Notes: generated from the letters alone by a model not told the origin. Numbered from the stretch's first letter, positions 1-7,892 are shown. The stretch is 64,000 nt of DNA from Oscillospiraceae bacterium (GCA_910575505.1 CAJTFK010000010.1:1-64000); one strand, 5' to 3'. Numbers and translations are program-made.

Positions 1-102
1 CCGGGCTGGGACTGGAAAAGCGAGGAATTCATCCCTAAATATGGCCCTTTATTGGACGTTTTTATTACCTTCGTTTGTTTGCCTGGCTTTTACCTGCTTT
101 AA
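1..102 (+). CDS. C-terminal fragment of an unidentified protein, probably membrane-associated
   Basis: Frame 1 is open from the window edge to a TAA at 100-102 and encodes 33 residues with a Trp-rich start and a hydrophobic end (residues around KYGPLLDVFITFVCLPGF). The start lies outside the window. It converges on the lipoprotein gene that follows, with an inverted repeat between them. The composition suits the last transmembrane segment of a transporter, but the fragment is too short to name, and it could be a chance open frame. Confidence 0.35.
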   Translation, partial: PGWDWKSEEFIPKYGPLLDVFITFVCLPGFYLL

Positions 103-115
103 TCAGTGCTTCCTT

Positions 116-181
116 AGGAATGAGGAATTAGGGATTTTCTGAATCAGGAGAGCAATTCCTAATTCCTAACTCCTCATTCCT
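116..181. repeat. Dispersed repeat family A, imperfect palindrome
   Basis: The left arm AGGAATGAGGAATTAGG (116-132) is complementary to 165-181 with one mismatch, giving a 17-bp stem. The same AT-rich wording (GGAATGAGGAATTAGGAATT and variants) recurs between genes near 1.26, 1.35, 1.55, 3.85, 14.48 and 21.65 kb. It lies between convergent genes, and no long T-run follows, so terminator function is uncertain. Confidence 0.7.
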
Positions 182-188
182 CATTATT

Positions 189-1223
189 TTAGGCGGTGAC
201 GTCAATGGCATTGCTGGACACGCTCTCGGGAATCACCAGTCCCATGGCGTCCAGGGTCTCGGGATTGATATAGAGGTCGAAGTTCTCGATGATCTCATAG
301 GGCAGGTCCTGACAGGCGGCCTCACCCTTGAGGACCTTGGCGGCCATCTGGCCGGTCTGGATGCCCAGCTTGATATAGTCCAGGCCCGCGCCGGCCACGC
401 AGCCCAGCTTCATCTGCTCCACCTCAGAGCCGTAAACGGGGATGCCGGCCTCGTTGGTCTTCTCCAGAATGGCGGGGAGAACGCCTACCACGGTGTTGTC
501 CGTCAGGTTGGAGATGCAGTCCACGCCCCGGGAGATCAGGGTGTCGACGGCCTGGGTGACCTCGGACTGAGCGGTGACGCCCACGGTTTCGACGGTAAGG
601 CCGTAGTCCGCCGCCAGGTCCTCATAGACGCCGACGGAGTAGACGGAATTAGCCTCGCTGGTGGTGTAGACGATGCCCACGGTTTTGGCCTGGGGCTGGA
701 GGTCCCGGATCAGCTGGAGCTGTCCCGCCACCGGGAGCACATCGGAGGTGCCGGTGATGTTGCCGGAATCCAGCTTGGCCCCCACGGGGTCGGTGATGGC
801 GGTGAAAATCACGGGGATGTCCTTGTCCTCGGCGGCGGCGAAGCAGGCCGTGGCGGAGGGGGTGGCTACAGCCACCATCAGGTCGACGCCGGAAGCGGAA
901 AAGGACTGGCCGATCTGAGTGGCGATGCTGTCGTCAAATCCGGCGTTCTGATAGTCCACGGTAAGGTTTTCACCCTCCACGATGCCGGCCTCCGCCAGCC
1001 CCTGGAGAAAGCCGATCCGGCAGTTGTCCAGGGAGCCGTGCTCGCCGTACTGGGAGATGCCGATGGTGTAGTGGGGGGCGTCCCCGCCGGAGCTGCCGGG
1101 GCCGTTGGAGGGCGCGGAGGTCCCGGAGTCGCTGGAGCCGCCGGAGTTTTTTCCGCCGCCGCAGGCGGTCAGGGCCAGGGTCAGGGCCAGCAGCAGGGCC
1201 GCAAATTTTTTCATATTGTTCAT
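189..1223 (-). CDS. ABC transporter substrate-binding lipoprotein, TrpX-like (PF04392 family)
   Basis: This is an extracytoplasmic binding protein of an amino-acid ABC importer, anchored by lipid on the outer face of the membrane. Residues 1-20 form a signal peptide with lipobox LTAC, followed by a Gly/Ser linker, then a two-lobed periplasmic-binding fold (start near YTIGISQYGEHGSLD). The length, 344 aa, is normal for the family. The start is ATG at 1223 behind AAGGAGA. The gene stands apart from its permease and ATPase, in its own unit controlled by the upstream T-box whose specifier reads Trp, so tryptophan is the inferred ligand. It is related to the lipoprotein at 3952-4995. Confidence 0.93.
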   Translation of the reverse strand: MNNMKKFAALLLALTLALTACGGGKNSGGSSDSGTSAPSNGPGSSGGDAPHYTIGISQYGEHGSLDNCRIGFLQGLAEAGIVEGENLTVDYQNAGFDDSIATQIGQSFSASGVDLMVAVATPSATACFAAAEDKDIPVIFTAITDPVGAKLDSGNITGTSDVLPVAGQLQLIRDLQPQAKTVGIVYTTSEANSVYSVGVYEDLAADYGLTVETVGVTAQSEVTQAVDTLISRGVDCISNLTDNTVVGVLPAILEKTNEAGIPVYGSEVEQMKLGCVAGAGLDYIKLGIQTGQMAAKVLKGEAACQDLPYEIIENFDLYINPETLDAMGLVIPESVSSNAIDVTA

Positions 1224-1252
1224 GGTAGAATCTCCTTACTTAAAACATTAAA

Positions 1253-1380
1253 ATTGGAAATTAGGAATGAGGGATGAGAAATGGCGGAGGAACAGGGCCG
1301 CCATCGTTTTGTCAGAAGCGTCATGGAAGGACCCTCCTTCAATCAGGAATCAGAAATTGGGAACGAGGAAACAGAAATTT
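1253..1380. repeat. Dispersed repeat family A, two degenerate copies
   Basis: AAATTAGGAATGAGGGATGAG near 1258 and CAATCAGGAATCAGAAATTGG near 1339 match the family A wording. They lie in the transcribed region between the T-box terminator and the lipoprotein start, so they add length to the 5' untranslated region. No gene is visible here. Confidence 0.5.
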
Positions 1381-1446
1381 ACCGTCCTGAGCGGAAACGC
1401 CATCGTTTCGTGTAAAGCTTCATGGAAAAGTCCTCTTTTCTTAAAT

Positions 1447-1532
1447 TATAGCAACATCATTCCCGACAGGCGGACCGGCCAGGGGCCGCCGCCTTCGGCG
1501 GCCTCTTGCCCGTGATTTTGAAGATTGCTATA
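1447..1532. repeat. 86-bp inverted-repeat element with TATAGCAA ends
   Basis: TATAGCAA at 1447-1454 is mirrored by TTGCTATA at 1525-1532. Between them is a strong GC hairpin (GGCCGCCG / CGGCGGCC around 1483-1503). The GC-rich core with AT-rich ends differs from both flanks and looks like a small mobile palindromic element. Only one copy is in this window, so mobility is inferred. Confidence 0.45.
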
Positions 1533-1582
1533 GGGATTAGGAATGTGAAATCAGAAATTCCTGATTCCGAACGTCTTATTCC
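1533..1582. repeat. Dispersed repeat family A, degenerate copy
   Basis: The stretch beginning GGGATTAGGAATGTG and ending AAATTCCTGATTCC matches the family A wording and can fold weakly. It sits just downstream (minus-strand sense) of the T-box terminator. Confidence 0.45.
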
Positions 1583-1584
1583 AG

Positions 1585-1861
1585 GATAAAATAAAAAAGC
1601 CCCGTCCCAATTTGGGACAAGACTTTCATCCTGCGGTACCACCCAAGTTGGTGCGAACGCACCCCCTCGCTCCGCGTACTTCATACGCGCCGCCCTGGTA
1701 ACGGGTGCGGTCCCCGTCGGCCGCTACTGGGTCAAAGACCGTTCGCTCCGCCCTCCCAGGGCCATTCGCTGGAATGCTCTCTGCCGCGATTCCACCATCC
1801 GCAGCTCTCTAAAAGGCAGCCTTCCCGGGTACTTCTCCTGGTCACAGGTTTTCCTTGATTG
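1585..1861 (-). promoter_or_regulatory. T-box leader, predicted tRNA-Trp specific, with intrinsic terminator
   Basis: Read on the minus strand, the leader holds AGTA (loop-E side), AGAGAGC, a GGTGGAA apical region, and GAA followed by TGG at 1764-1762 in the specifier position. The T-box core TTGGGTGGTACCGC lies at 1646-1633. The terminator stem around 1622-1596 has GTCCCAA pairing TTGGGAC, followed by TTTTTT. In this class uncharged tRNA pairs with the specifier and the T-box bulge and prevents termination. The TGG specifier indicates tryptophan. The controlled gene is the binding protein ending at 189. Confidence 0.92.
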
Positions 1862-1867
1862 CTTTGC

Positions 1868-1896
1868 ATTATACGCATCCGGCGCTCCGTTGTCAA
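1868..1896 (-). promoter_or_regulatory. Sigma-A promoter of the T-box leader
   Basis: TTGACA at 1896-1891, a 17-nt spacer, and TATAAT at 1873-1868. Both hexamers are perfect, and transcription would begin near 1861, just before the T-box stem I. Confidence 0.9.
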
Positions 1897-1943
1897 CCGT
1901 CGATTTGCACAAAAGAAGTTTTCTTTTATCTGATACCGAAAGG

Positions 1944-2057
1944 GAGGGGGGACCCATCAGGGGTCTCCCCCTCGTGTTCAATCATACAGGTTCCAAAACC
2001 TTTGAAACGTTTTGGAAACCTGCCTGGCCGGCCCGGTGAAAACATGTTTTCACCGGG
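1944..2057. other. Cluster of three hairpins after the ATPase gene
   Basis: Three inverted repeats follow the ATPase stop on the minus strand. There is a perfect 26-bp palindrome at 2032-2057 (half-site CCCGGTGAAAACA), CAGGTTCCAAAAC at 1987-1999 mirrored to 2022, and GGGGGACCC mirrored by GGGTCTCCCCC at about 1947-1972. None is followed by a classic long T-run. They may end or stabilise the permease-ATPase transcript and separate it from the T-box unit. Confidence 0.6.
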
Positions 2058-2061
2058 GTGG

Positions 2062-2856
2062 TTAGGACAGCAGCAGCTTGTCGTCCGCCTCGTCGCTGCC
2101 GCTGACCTTGCTGAACAGCTCCAGCAGCTGGGGAACGGTGAGCTTTTTTTTCTCTTCGCCGGAGACGTCAATCACAATTTTTCCGTCGTACATCATAATG
2201 AGCCGGTTTCCGTGCTGTATGGCGTCCTTCATGTTGTGGGTGACCATCATGGTGGTCAGGCGGCTTTCCGCCACAATCTTATCCGACAGGGCCAGGACCT
2301 TGGCCGCCGTCTTGGGGTCCAGGGCGGCGGTGTGTTCGTCCAGCAGCAGCAGCCGGGGCTTTTTCAGGGAGGCCATCAGCAGCGTCAGCGCCTGCCGCTG
2401 GCCGCCGGAGAGGAGGCCCACCTTGCTGGTCAGCCGGTCTTCAAGGCCCAGGTCCAGCTTTTGCAGCATGTCCTGATAGCGGGTCTTCTCCTCCCGGGTG
2501 ATGCCCCAGCGGAGACCCCGCCGCTGGCCCCGGCGGGCCGCCAGGGCCAGGTTCTCAATAATCTGCATGGAGGGAGCGGTGCCCATCATGGGGTCCTGAA
2601 AAACCCGGCCGATGTAGGCCGCCCGCTTGTGCTCCGGCAGATGGGTGACGTCGGCGCCTCCGATGGAGATGGACCCCTCGTCCACGGCCCAGGCGCCCGC
2701 CACTGCGTTAAGCATGGTGGATTTGCCCGCGCCGTTGCCTCCGATGACGGTGCAGAAATCGCCCTCCTTCAGCGTCAGATCCACACCCCGAAGAGCCTGC
2801 TTCTCGTTGACCGTTCCGGCGTTGAAGGTTTTCCAGATTCCCTTGATCTCAAGCAT
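2062..2856 (-). CDS. ABC transporter ATP-binding protein (TrpZ-like)
   Basis: This is the cytoplasmic ATPase that powers the importer encoded by the neighbouring permease. The 264-residue protein has Walker A GGNGAGKST near residue 38, signature LSGGQRQALTLL near 150, Walker B LLLLDEHTAALD, and an H-loop in MVTHNM. It belongs to the single-domain family that pairs with PF04392 binding proteins. Its start overlaps the end of the permease gene by 8 nt, so the two are co-translated. A hairpin cluster follows the stop. Confidence 0.93.
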   Translation of the reverse strand: MLEIKGIWKTFNAGTVNEKQALRGVDLTLKEGDFCTVIGGNGAGKSTMLNAVAGAWAVDEGSISIGGADVTHLPEHKRAAYIGRVFQDPMMGTAPSMQIIENLALAARRGQRRGLRWGITREEKTRYQDMLQKLDLGLEDRLTSKVGLLSGGQRQALTLLMASLKKPRLLLLDEHTAALDPKTAAKVLALSDKIVAESRLTTMMVTHNMKDAIQHGNRLIMMYDGKIVIDVSGEEKKKLTVPQLLELFSKVSGSDEADDKLLLS

Positions 2857-3802
2857 GGGCGGACCCTCCCTTATGGCTGGTTTTGGTGAAATAGCGGCCC
2901 TTCCAGTAGGGAATGGCCAGGAATACCGCCACGATGACTGCGGAAATCAGCTTCAGGTAGTTGGTGTTGATGTTGCTGAGGCTGACCACCGCCTGAATGA
3001 CGATATAGTAGATGATCGCGCCGATGGATACCGCCAGCAGCTTCAGAGCGAAGTTCCGGAAGACCTTGCCGAAGACCACCTGACCGATGATGACCGCCGC
3101 CAGGCCGATGACAATGGCGCCCTTGCCCATGCTGGAGTCTGCAAAGCTCTGATACTGGCTGAGCAGAGCCCCGGACAGGGCCACCAGGCCGTTGGAAATC
3201 ATCAGGCCCAGCACCTTGCCGGTGTCGGTGTTGATGCCCTGGGCCCGGGCCATGTTGGGGTTTGCGCCGGTGGCCCGGAGGGCCGCCCCCAGCTCCGTGC
3301 CGAAAAAGGCGTACAGCACCGCGATGACAGCGGCGGTGAACAGGCCCACCACCAAAATGGGGTGCCGGATGAAGGGCCGGTTTCCCTTGGCCACGTCCTG
3401 GACAAAGCGCAGGGACACCAGCAGCCGGTCAAGATTGTCCGGGTTGGTGACATTGATGGCTACATTGGCCTTCATGCCCATGATGGCCAGGTTGATGGAC
3501 CACAATCCCAGCTGGGTCAGGATGCCCGCCAGAATGGCCGGAATGCCGCAGGCGGTGTGGAGCAGGCCGGTGGCCAGCCCCGCCAGCATCCCTGCCAGCA
3601 GGGCCGCCAGCATCGCCGCCCAGATGTTGACCCCCTGGCCGAACAGCACCACGAAGACCGCGCCGCCGGTGCAGAAGGAGCCGTCCACCGTCAGGTCGGC
3701 AATGTCCAGAATTTTATAGGTGATGTAAACGCCGATGGCCATCAGGCCCCAGATGAGCCCCTGGGAGACGGCCCCCGGCAGCGCGCCGATGAAGTTGAGC
3801 AT
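2849..3802 (-). CDS. ABC transporter permease (TrpY-like)
   Basis: This is the integral membrane channel subunit of the same importer, 317 aa with about eight to nine hydrophobic segments and a cytoplasmic tail rich in Lys/His. The family (COG4120-type, related to branched-chain permeases) partners PF04392 binding proteins and the ATPase overlapping its 3' end. A family A repeat lies between it and the upstream lipoprotein gene, so it may be read through from the promoter at 5269. Confidence 0.92.
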   Translation of the reverse strand: MLNFIGALPGAVSQGLIWGLMAIGVYITYKILDIADLTVDGSFCTGGAVFVVLFGQGVNIWAAMLAALLAGMLAGLATGLLHTACGIPAILAGILTQLGLWSINLAIMGMKANVAINVTNPDNLDRLLVSLRFVQDVAKGNRPFIRHPILVVGLFTAAVIAVLYAFFGTELGAALRATGANPNMARAQGINTDTGKVLGLMISNGLVALSGALLSQYQSFADSSMGKGAIVIGLAAVIIGQVVFGKVFRNFALKLLAVSIGAIIYYIVIQAVVSLSNINTNYLKLISAVIVAVFLAIPYWKGRYFTKTSHKGGSAHA

Positions 3803-3821
3803 AGGAAAACCCCTTTCAGAA

Positions 3822-3886
3822 TGAGAGATTAAGAGTCAGGAATCAGGAATTTCAGAAACCGACATTCCTCATTCCCGACCCCTAAT
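3822..3886. repeat. Dispersed repeat family A, imperfect palindrome
   Basis: The left arm near GATTAAGAGTCAGGAATCAGG pairs imperfectly with the right arm containing CATTCCTCATTCCCGAC. It lies between the lipoprotein and permease genes of one transporter operon. Confidence 0.6.
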
Positions 3887-3951
3887 TGAGAGGATACCCC
3901 GGCAGGCGGCGGAATCAGAGAAATTCCGCCGCCTGCCGGAAGGGAAAACAC

Positions 3952-4995
3952 TCAGCCGATGGCCTCGTAGCCCTCGGGGGCGGTGACGCCCAGGTCGGCG
4001 CAGATGGTGGGGTTGTACTTCTTCACGAACTCGGGGGCGTACTCGATGGGCATGGTGGAGATGTCCGCCTGGCCGGTGAGGACCTGAGCGGCCATTTCGC
4101 CGGTTTTCCAGCCGATGTCATAGTAGCTGATGGACAGGGTGGCCACGCCGCAGCCGGCGCAGATGCCCTCCTCGCCGCAGAACACGGGGATGTTGCCCCG
4201 GCAGATGTTGTCTATATTTCCTTTGTTGGCGGCGGCGGAGTTGTCTGTAGGAATATAGAGTACGTCGCTGTTGTCTGCGGCGGTCTGGCAGACGGCGGCA
4301 ATGTCGTTGGAGTCAGAGAATGCGTACTGGGTGCAGGTATAGCCCATGTCCTGCAGATAGCCCTGAACGGTGTCTACCTGATACTGGCTGTTGGCCTCGT
4401 TGGAGCAGTAGAGCAGGCCGATGTTTTTGGCGTCGGGATACCATTCCTGAATCATGGCCGCCTGCTGGTCCAGGGGGGCCAGGTCGGAGGTGCCGGAGAT
4501 GTTGCCCCCCACGGTGCCGGAGAAATTCTCAATGCCGAAGGCTACGCCGTACTCCGTGACGGAGGTGCCCAGGATGGGGATGTCGCCGGTGGCCGCCGCG
4601 GCAGCCTGGAGGGACGGGGTGGCGTTGGCCATGATGAGGTCCACTCCGTCGGCCACAAAGGCATTGGCGATGGTGGCGCAGTTGGCGGTATCTTCGGCGG
4701 CGTTCTGATAATCGAAGGTCACCTGACCGGGCAGCAGCTCGTTCAGCGCGTCCTGGAAGCCCTGGGTGGCGGCGTCCAGCGCGTCGTGAGTGACGTACTG
4801 GGAAATGCCCACCGTGTAGGTCTCGCCGGAGGCGTCGGAGGGGGCGGGATCGGCGGCGGGGCCGGCGGGCTCCTGGGTCCCGCCGTCGCCGGAAGCTCCG
4901 GAACCGGCGGAGTCTCCGCCGGAATTGCCGCCGCAGGCGGCCAGACTCAGGGCCAGCGTACCGGCCAGGACCAATGCAAGCAGTTTCTTCTTCAT
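3952..4995 (-). CDS. ABC transporter substrate-binding lipoprotein (second TrpX-like paralogue)
   Basis: This is a membrane-anchored binding protein, first gene of the permease-ATPase operon. The start is ATG at 4995 behind AAGGAG; an in-frame ATG 15 codons upstream has no ribosome site. The signal peptide ends in lipobox SLAAC, then a Gly/Ser/Pro linker, then a periplasmic-binding fold beginning YTVGISQYVTHDALD. At 347 aa it is alignable with the lipoprotein at 189-1223 (shared GISQY, GTSDL and YQNA blocks), so the two are paralogues. The upstream leader ORF and terminator suggest attenuation. The ligand is probably an aromatic amino acid by analogy. Confidence 0.93.
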   Translation of the reverse strand: MKKKLLALVLAGTLALSLAACGGNSGGDSAGSGASGDGGTQEPAGPAADPAPSDASGETYTVGISQYVTHDALDAATQGFQDALNELLPGQVTFDYQNAAEDTANCATIANAFVADGVDLIMANATPSLQAAAAATGDIPILGTSVTEYGVAFGIENFSGTVGGNISGTSDLAPLDQQAAMIQEWYPDAKNIGLLYCSNEANSQYQVDTVQGYLQDMGYTCTQYAFSDSNDIAAVCQTAADNSDVLYIPTDNSAAANKGNIDNICRGNIPVFCGEEGICAGCGVATLSISYYDIGWKTGEMAAQVLTGQADISTMPIEYAPEFVKKYNPTICADLGVTAPEGYEAIG

Positions 4996-5042
4996 CGTTA
5001 CCAATCTCCTTAAATTTACAAGTGATTTGCGGGAATTCATTA

Positions 5043-5078
5043 TAAAAAGCGGCCCTGTCCGAAAACAGAGCCGCTTTT
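5043..5078 (-). terminator. Intrinsic terminator (putative attenuator) upstream of the lipoprotein gene
   Basis: AAAAGCGGC at 5045-5053 pairs with GCCGCTTTT at 5070-5078, extended inward by CCTGT/ACAG. On the minus strand the stem is followed by TTTTTAT. It lies between the 32-codon leader ORF and the lipoprotein start, within one transcription unit, so it can act only as a conditional terminator. Confidence 0.75.
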
Positions 5079-5099
5079 CATCAGCAAAAACGCACCTGT

Positions 5100-5198
5100 T
5101 CAGCCGGACGCCTTTTTTCCACGCTCAAAACGGCCCGCATAGCGGACCTTGGTAAAGCGGAAATAAGTACCTGTGAGAGCGGCGGCGATGGTCTTCAT
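5100..5198 (-). CDS. 32-residue leader peptide candidate
   Basis: ATG at 5198 follows AGAGGAGAG and the frame stops at 5100-5102. The peptide contains a Tyr-Phe-Arg-Phe run, then Arg-Tyr and Arg-Phe pairs, and ends in Lys/Ser/Gly. There is no Trp codon. It begins about 35 nt after the predicted transcription start and ends just before the terminator hairpin, the layout of an attenuation leader. It might instead be a small basic protein. Confidence 0.5.
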   Translation of the reverse strand: MKTIAAALTGTYFRFTKVRYAGRFERGKKASG

Positions 5199-5240
5199 AA
5201 AGGGCTCTCCTCTCTGCGCTCCGGCCTGTTCTGCTTTTGT

Positions 5241-5269
5241 ACTATACAGCTTTAAACGGATAAAGTCAA
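5241..5269 (-). promoter_or_regulatory. Sigma-A promoter of the lipoprotein-permease-ATPase operon
   Basis: TTGACT at 5269-5264, a 17-nt spacer, and TATAGT at 5246-5241 on the minus strand. Each hexamer differs from consensus by one base. Confidence 0.8.
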
Positions 5270-5388
5270 TGGGCGTTTTTTACAAAATCTGACGAAAAGG
5301 GGGCGGCGGGTCGTACACTCTGCCGGAGAAGAGGGAATATGTCCGGCCGGAAAGGCCGGCAGCGGCCCTGGATGCCGGCAAAGATCCG

Positions 5389-5418
5389 TTGACAAGCTGG
5401 GGGGACTGGTGCTATATT
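5389..5418 (+). promoter_or_regulatory. Sigma-A promoter of pyrG
   Basis: TTGACA at 5389-5394 and TATATT at 5413-5418 with an 18-nt spacer, about 55 nt before the pyrG start. Confidence 0.75.
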
Positions 5419-5474
5419 AAACCGTGTTTTTGACAGAAATGGGATATACTGATATTCAAAGGAGGGGAACCGGC

Positions 5475-7079
5475 ATGTCCACCAAATACGTTTTTGTCAC
5501 CGGCGGCGTGGTGTCCGGCCTGGGAAAGGGCATCTGCGCCGCGTCGCTGGGCAGGCTGCTGAAGCAGCGGGGGGTCCGGGTGCGGAATCAGAAATTCGAT
5601 CCCTATATCAATGTGGACCCCGGCACTATGAGCCCTTATCAGCACGGCGAGGTTTTTGTCACCGGGGACGGGGCGGAGACCGATCTGGACCTGGGCCACT
5701 ACGAGCGCTTTGTGGACGAGGACCTTTCCGGCAACAGCTCCATTTCCTCCGGGAAAATCTACTGGTCCGTTCTGAACCGGGAACGCCGGGGAGACTATCT
5801 GGGGGCCACCGTTCAGATCATCCCCCACATAACTGACGAGATCAAGCGCCGGGTTTACGGCATGGCAGAGGAAGACGTGGACGTGGTGATCTGCGAAATC
5901 GGCGGCACCGTGGGCGACATTGAATCCCAGCCTTTTCTGGAGGCCATCCGACAGATCGGGGCGGAGCGGCCCCGGGGAGACGTGGCCTTCATCCACGTTC
6001 CCCTTGTCGTTCAGGTCCCCGGCACCGGGGAACTGAAATCCAAGCCCACCCAGCACTCTGTAAAGGAGCTGTCCTCCCTGGGCATTCAGCCGGACATTCT
6101 GGTCTGCCGCTGCGACGCCCCCATATCCGACGACGTGCGGAAAAAGATATCCCTTTTCTGCAATGTGGAGCCGGACTGCGTCATCCAGAATGCCACCGCC
6201 GAAACCCTCTATGAGGTCCCCCTGCTGATGGCGAAGGAGGGCCTGGACGAGGCGGTCTGCCGGAAGCTGGGCCTGATTACCCACCAGCCGGATCTGCGGG
6301 AGTGGACCGCCATGGTGAAGCGGGAGAAGAACGCCCGCCGCCGGGTGGAAATCGCCCTGGTGGGCAAGTACACCCAGCTTCACGACGCCTATCTCTCGGT
6401 GGTGGAGTCCCTGAACCACGCCGGCACCGCCAACGACGCCGTGGTATCCATCCGCTGGGTGGACTCCGAGGAGCTGACGGCGGAGAATGCGGCGGAGCGG
6501 CTGGCGGGCTGCGGCGGCGTGCTGGTGCCCGGCGGCTTCGGAGAGCGGGGCGTGGAGGGCATGATTGCCGCTGTCAAATACGCCCGGGAGAACGGGGTCC
6601 CCTATTTTGGAATCTGCCTGGGGATGCAGATGGCTGTCATCGAGTTTGCCCGCCACGTCTGCGGCCTGACGGACGCCCATTCCTCCGAGTTTGACCGGAC
6701 CGCCGCCCATCCCGTCATTGATCTGATGCCGGACCAGGTGGGCGTCACCGACAAGGGCGGCACCATGCGTCTGGGCCGGTATCCCTGCATCCTCGGTGAG
6801 GGGACCAGGAGCCGGGTGCTCTACGGGACGGCGGAAATCAGCGAGCGGCACCGCCACCGCTTCGAGTTCAGCAACGAATACCGAACCGTGATGGAGGAAA
6901 AGGGCCTGGCTCTGGCGGGCCTGTCCCCGGACGGACGGCTGGTGGAGATTGTAGAGCTTCCCGCCCACCCCTGGTTTGTGGGCGTTCAGTTTCACCCGGA
7001 GTTCAAGAGCCGGCCCGACCGGCCCCATCCGCTGTTTTGCGGATTTGTCAGGGCGGCGCTGGAGACGGAAAGGAACTGA
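5475..7079 (+). CDS. pyrG: CTP synthase
   Basis: This enzyme makes CTP from UTP, ATP and glutamine in the cytoplasm, the last step of pyrimidine nucleotide synthesis. The 534-aa length matches the family. The N-terminal synthetase domain shows [11 protein letters not shown] (residues about 10-20) and the [21 protein letters not shown] block. The C-terminal class I glutaminase has GICLGMQ with nucleophile Cys381, and a His-Pro-Glu triad end in FHPEF. The ATG at 5475 follows AAAGGAGG; an upstream in-frame start lacks a site. It is transcribed from its own promoter with the next small gene. Confidence 0.98.
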   Translation: MSTKYVFVTGGVVSGLGKGICAASLGRLLKQRGVRVRNQKFDPYINVDPGTMSPYQHGEVFVTGDGAETDLDLGHYERFVDEDLSGNSSISSGKIYWSVLNRERRGDYLGATVQIIPHITDEIKRRVYGMAEEDVDVVICEIGGTVGDIESQPFLEAIRQIGAERPRGDVAFIHVPLVVQVPGTGELKSKPTQHSVKELSSLGIQPDILVCRCDAPISDDVRKKISLFCNVEPDCVIQNATAETLYEVPLLMAKEGLDEAVCRKLGLITHQPDLREWTAMVKREKNARRRVEIALVGKYTQLHDAYLSVVESLNHAGTANDAVVSIRWVDSEELTAENAAERLAGCGGVLVPGGFGERGVEGMIAAVKYARENGVPYFGICLGMQMAVIEFARHVCGLTDAHSSEFDRTAAHPVIDLMPDQVGVTDKGGTMRLGRYPCILGEGTRSRVLYGTAEISERHRHRFEFSNEYRTVMEEKGLALAGLSPDGRLVEIVELPAHPWFVGVQFHPEFKSRPDRPHPLFCGFVRAALETERN

Positions 7080-7083
7080 GTGC

Positions 7084-7536
7084 ATGGCAGGTATATTTGA
7101 CGAGGCCAACATGAACCGTGTTTTGGGAGACTGCCTGCCGGAGGGGGAGACGCTTCTGGCGGGCATTCACGGCATCACCCTGCAGGTGAACAAGAAAAAA
7201 ACCTCCTATTTTGACGTGTATATCGGCATTACCGGGCGGTATCTGCTGGTTGCTGAATGCGAGGAACGGCAGTATCTGACCGCCGCGTATCCCAAAATCA
7301 AGGACTTCCGGAAGACGGTGGCCGAGGACGTGGGCGTGTGCTTCCCCTTCGAGGATATCCGGCACTGCGAAATCAAAAAGGCCATCATGGGCGCGGTGAA
7401 CTGCTCCATCACCTTCCGGAACGGGGATTTTCTCCGGCTCCAGCTGCCCAAGCGGGGCGGGCTGGGGGGCGGGATGCCCCGTCATGCGGAATACCGGGAG
7501 AAGATCCTTGCCCGGCTGGAGTCCCTCCCGCGCTGA
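7084..7536 (+). CDS. Small PH-like domain protein, function unknown
   Basis: A 150-aa soluble protein starting 4 nt after the pyrG stop, preceded by GGAAAGGA within the pyrG end. The alternating beta pattern (VYIGITGRYLLVAE, VCFPFEDIRHCEI, CSITFRNGDFLRLQL) and the final helix (EYREKILARLESL) resemble bacterial PH-like (YokE/bPH) domains; this is fold inference, not a recognised family. Co-transcription with pyrG is likely. No catalytic motif is visible. Confidence 0.75.
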   Translation: MAGIFDEANMNRVLGDCLPEGETLLAGIHGITLQVNKKKTSYFDVYIGITGRYLLVAECEERQYLTAAYPKIKDFRKTVAEDVGVCFPFEDIRHCEIKKAIMGAVNCSITFRNGDFLRLQLPKRGGLGGGMPRHAEYREKILARLESLPR

Positions 7537-7580
7537 GGGCCCTCCGTTCTCCGAAGGGGAATGCTGTGCAGGGAGAATAA

Positions 7581-7613
7581 AACAACAGGAGCCCCGGATT
7601 TCCGGAGCTCCTA
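7581..7613 (-). terminator. Terminator of the XRE gene
   Basis: AGGAGCCCCGG (7587-7597) pairs with CCGGAGCTCCT (7602-7612) with one mismatch. On the minus strand it is followed by TGTTGTTTTATT. The stem includes the XRE stop codon. Confidence 0.65.
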
Positions 7614-7892
7614 CGGTTCCAATAATTGTTCCACTGTGACGCCCAGCGCCTGGGCCAGGGCTTTCAGCTCGATATCCGTGACGAAGCGCTCTCCGCTCTC
7701 GATGCGCTGAACCGCGTTTTTGTCCACGTCCAGACCGCCCAGCTGGAGCAGGTCCGCCAGGCCCCGCTGGGACAGCTTCGGCGTTCTTGCTTTGCGCAAG
7801 GCGGCTATCCAGCTCCCGCAGAGATTAAATTTTCCATCCGGAGCCCGGTTTTTATACATGAAAACTTCGTCCTGACCTTCAGTGCTTGTCAT
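7611..7892 (-). CDS. XRE-family helix-turn-helix regulator
   Basis: A 93-residue protein whose C-terminal two thirds is a Cro/C1-type HTH: KLSQRGLADLLQL, then NAVQRIESGERFVTDIELKALAQALGVTVEQLL. It should bind DNA as a dimer. The start is uncertain: ATG at 7892 has only a weak site, and ATG at 7859 gives an 82-aa protein beginning MYKNRAP. It diverges from the unknown gene at 7968; a TTGAC-N11-GTCAA palindrome in the shared gap is a candidate operator. The ligand or signal is unknown. Confidence 0.85.
   Translation of the reverse strand: MTSTEGQDEVFMYKNRAPDGKFNLCGSWIAALRKARTPKLSQRGLADLLQLGGLDVDKNAVQRIESGERFVTDIELKALAQALGVTVEQLLEP

Noticed and set aside
5412-7166. 584-codon open frame on the strand opposite pyrG
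   Set aside because: It is a shadow of the CTP synthase gene in GC-rich sequence. The product has low-complexity Gly/His/Gln composition, no ribosome site and no family motif. Similar long antisense frames oppose rplI-dnaB, gdpP, fhs, fliF, fliY and flhA and are rejected for the same reason.
7257-7580. 107-codon plus-strand frame inside the PH-like gene
   Set aside because: Alternate frame with Gly/Ala/Arg bias and no ribosome site. The 150-aa frame has beta-strand patterning and follows pyrG closely.
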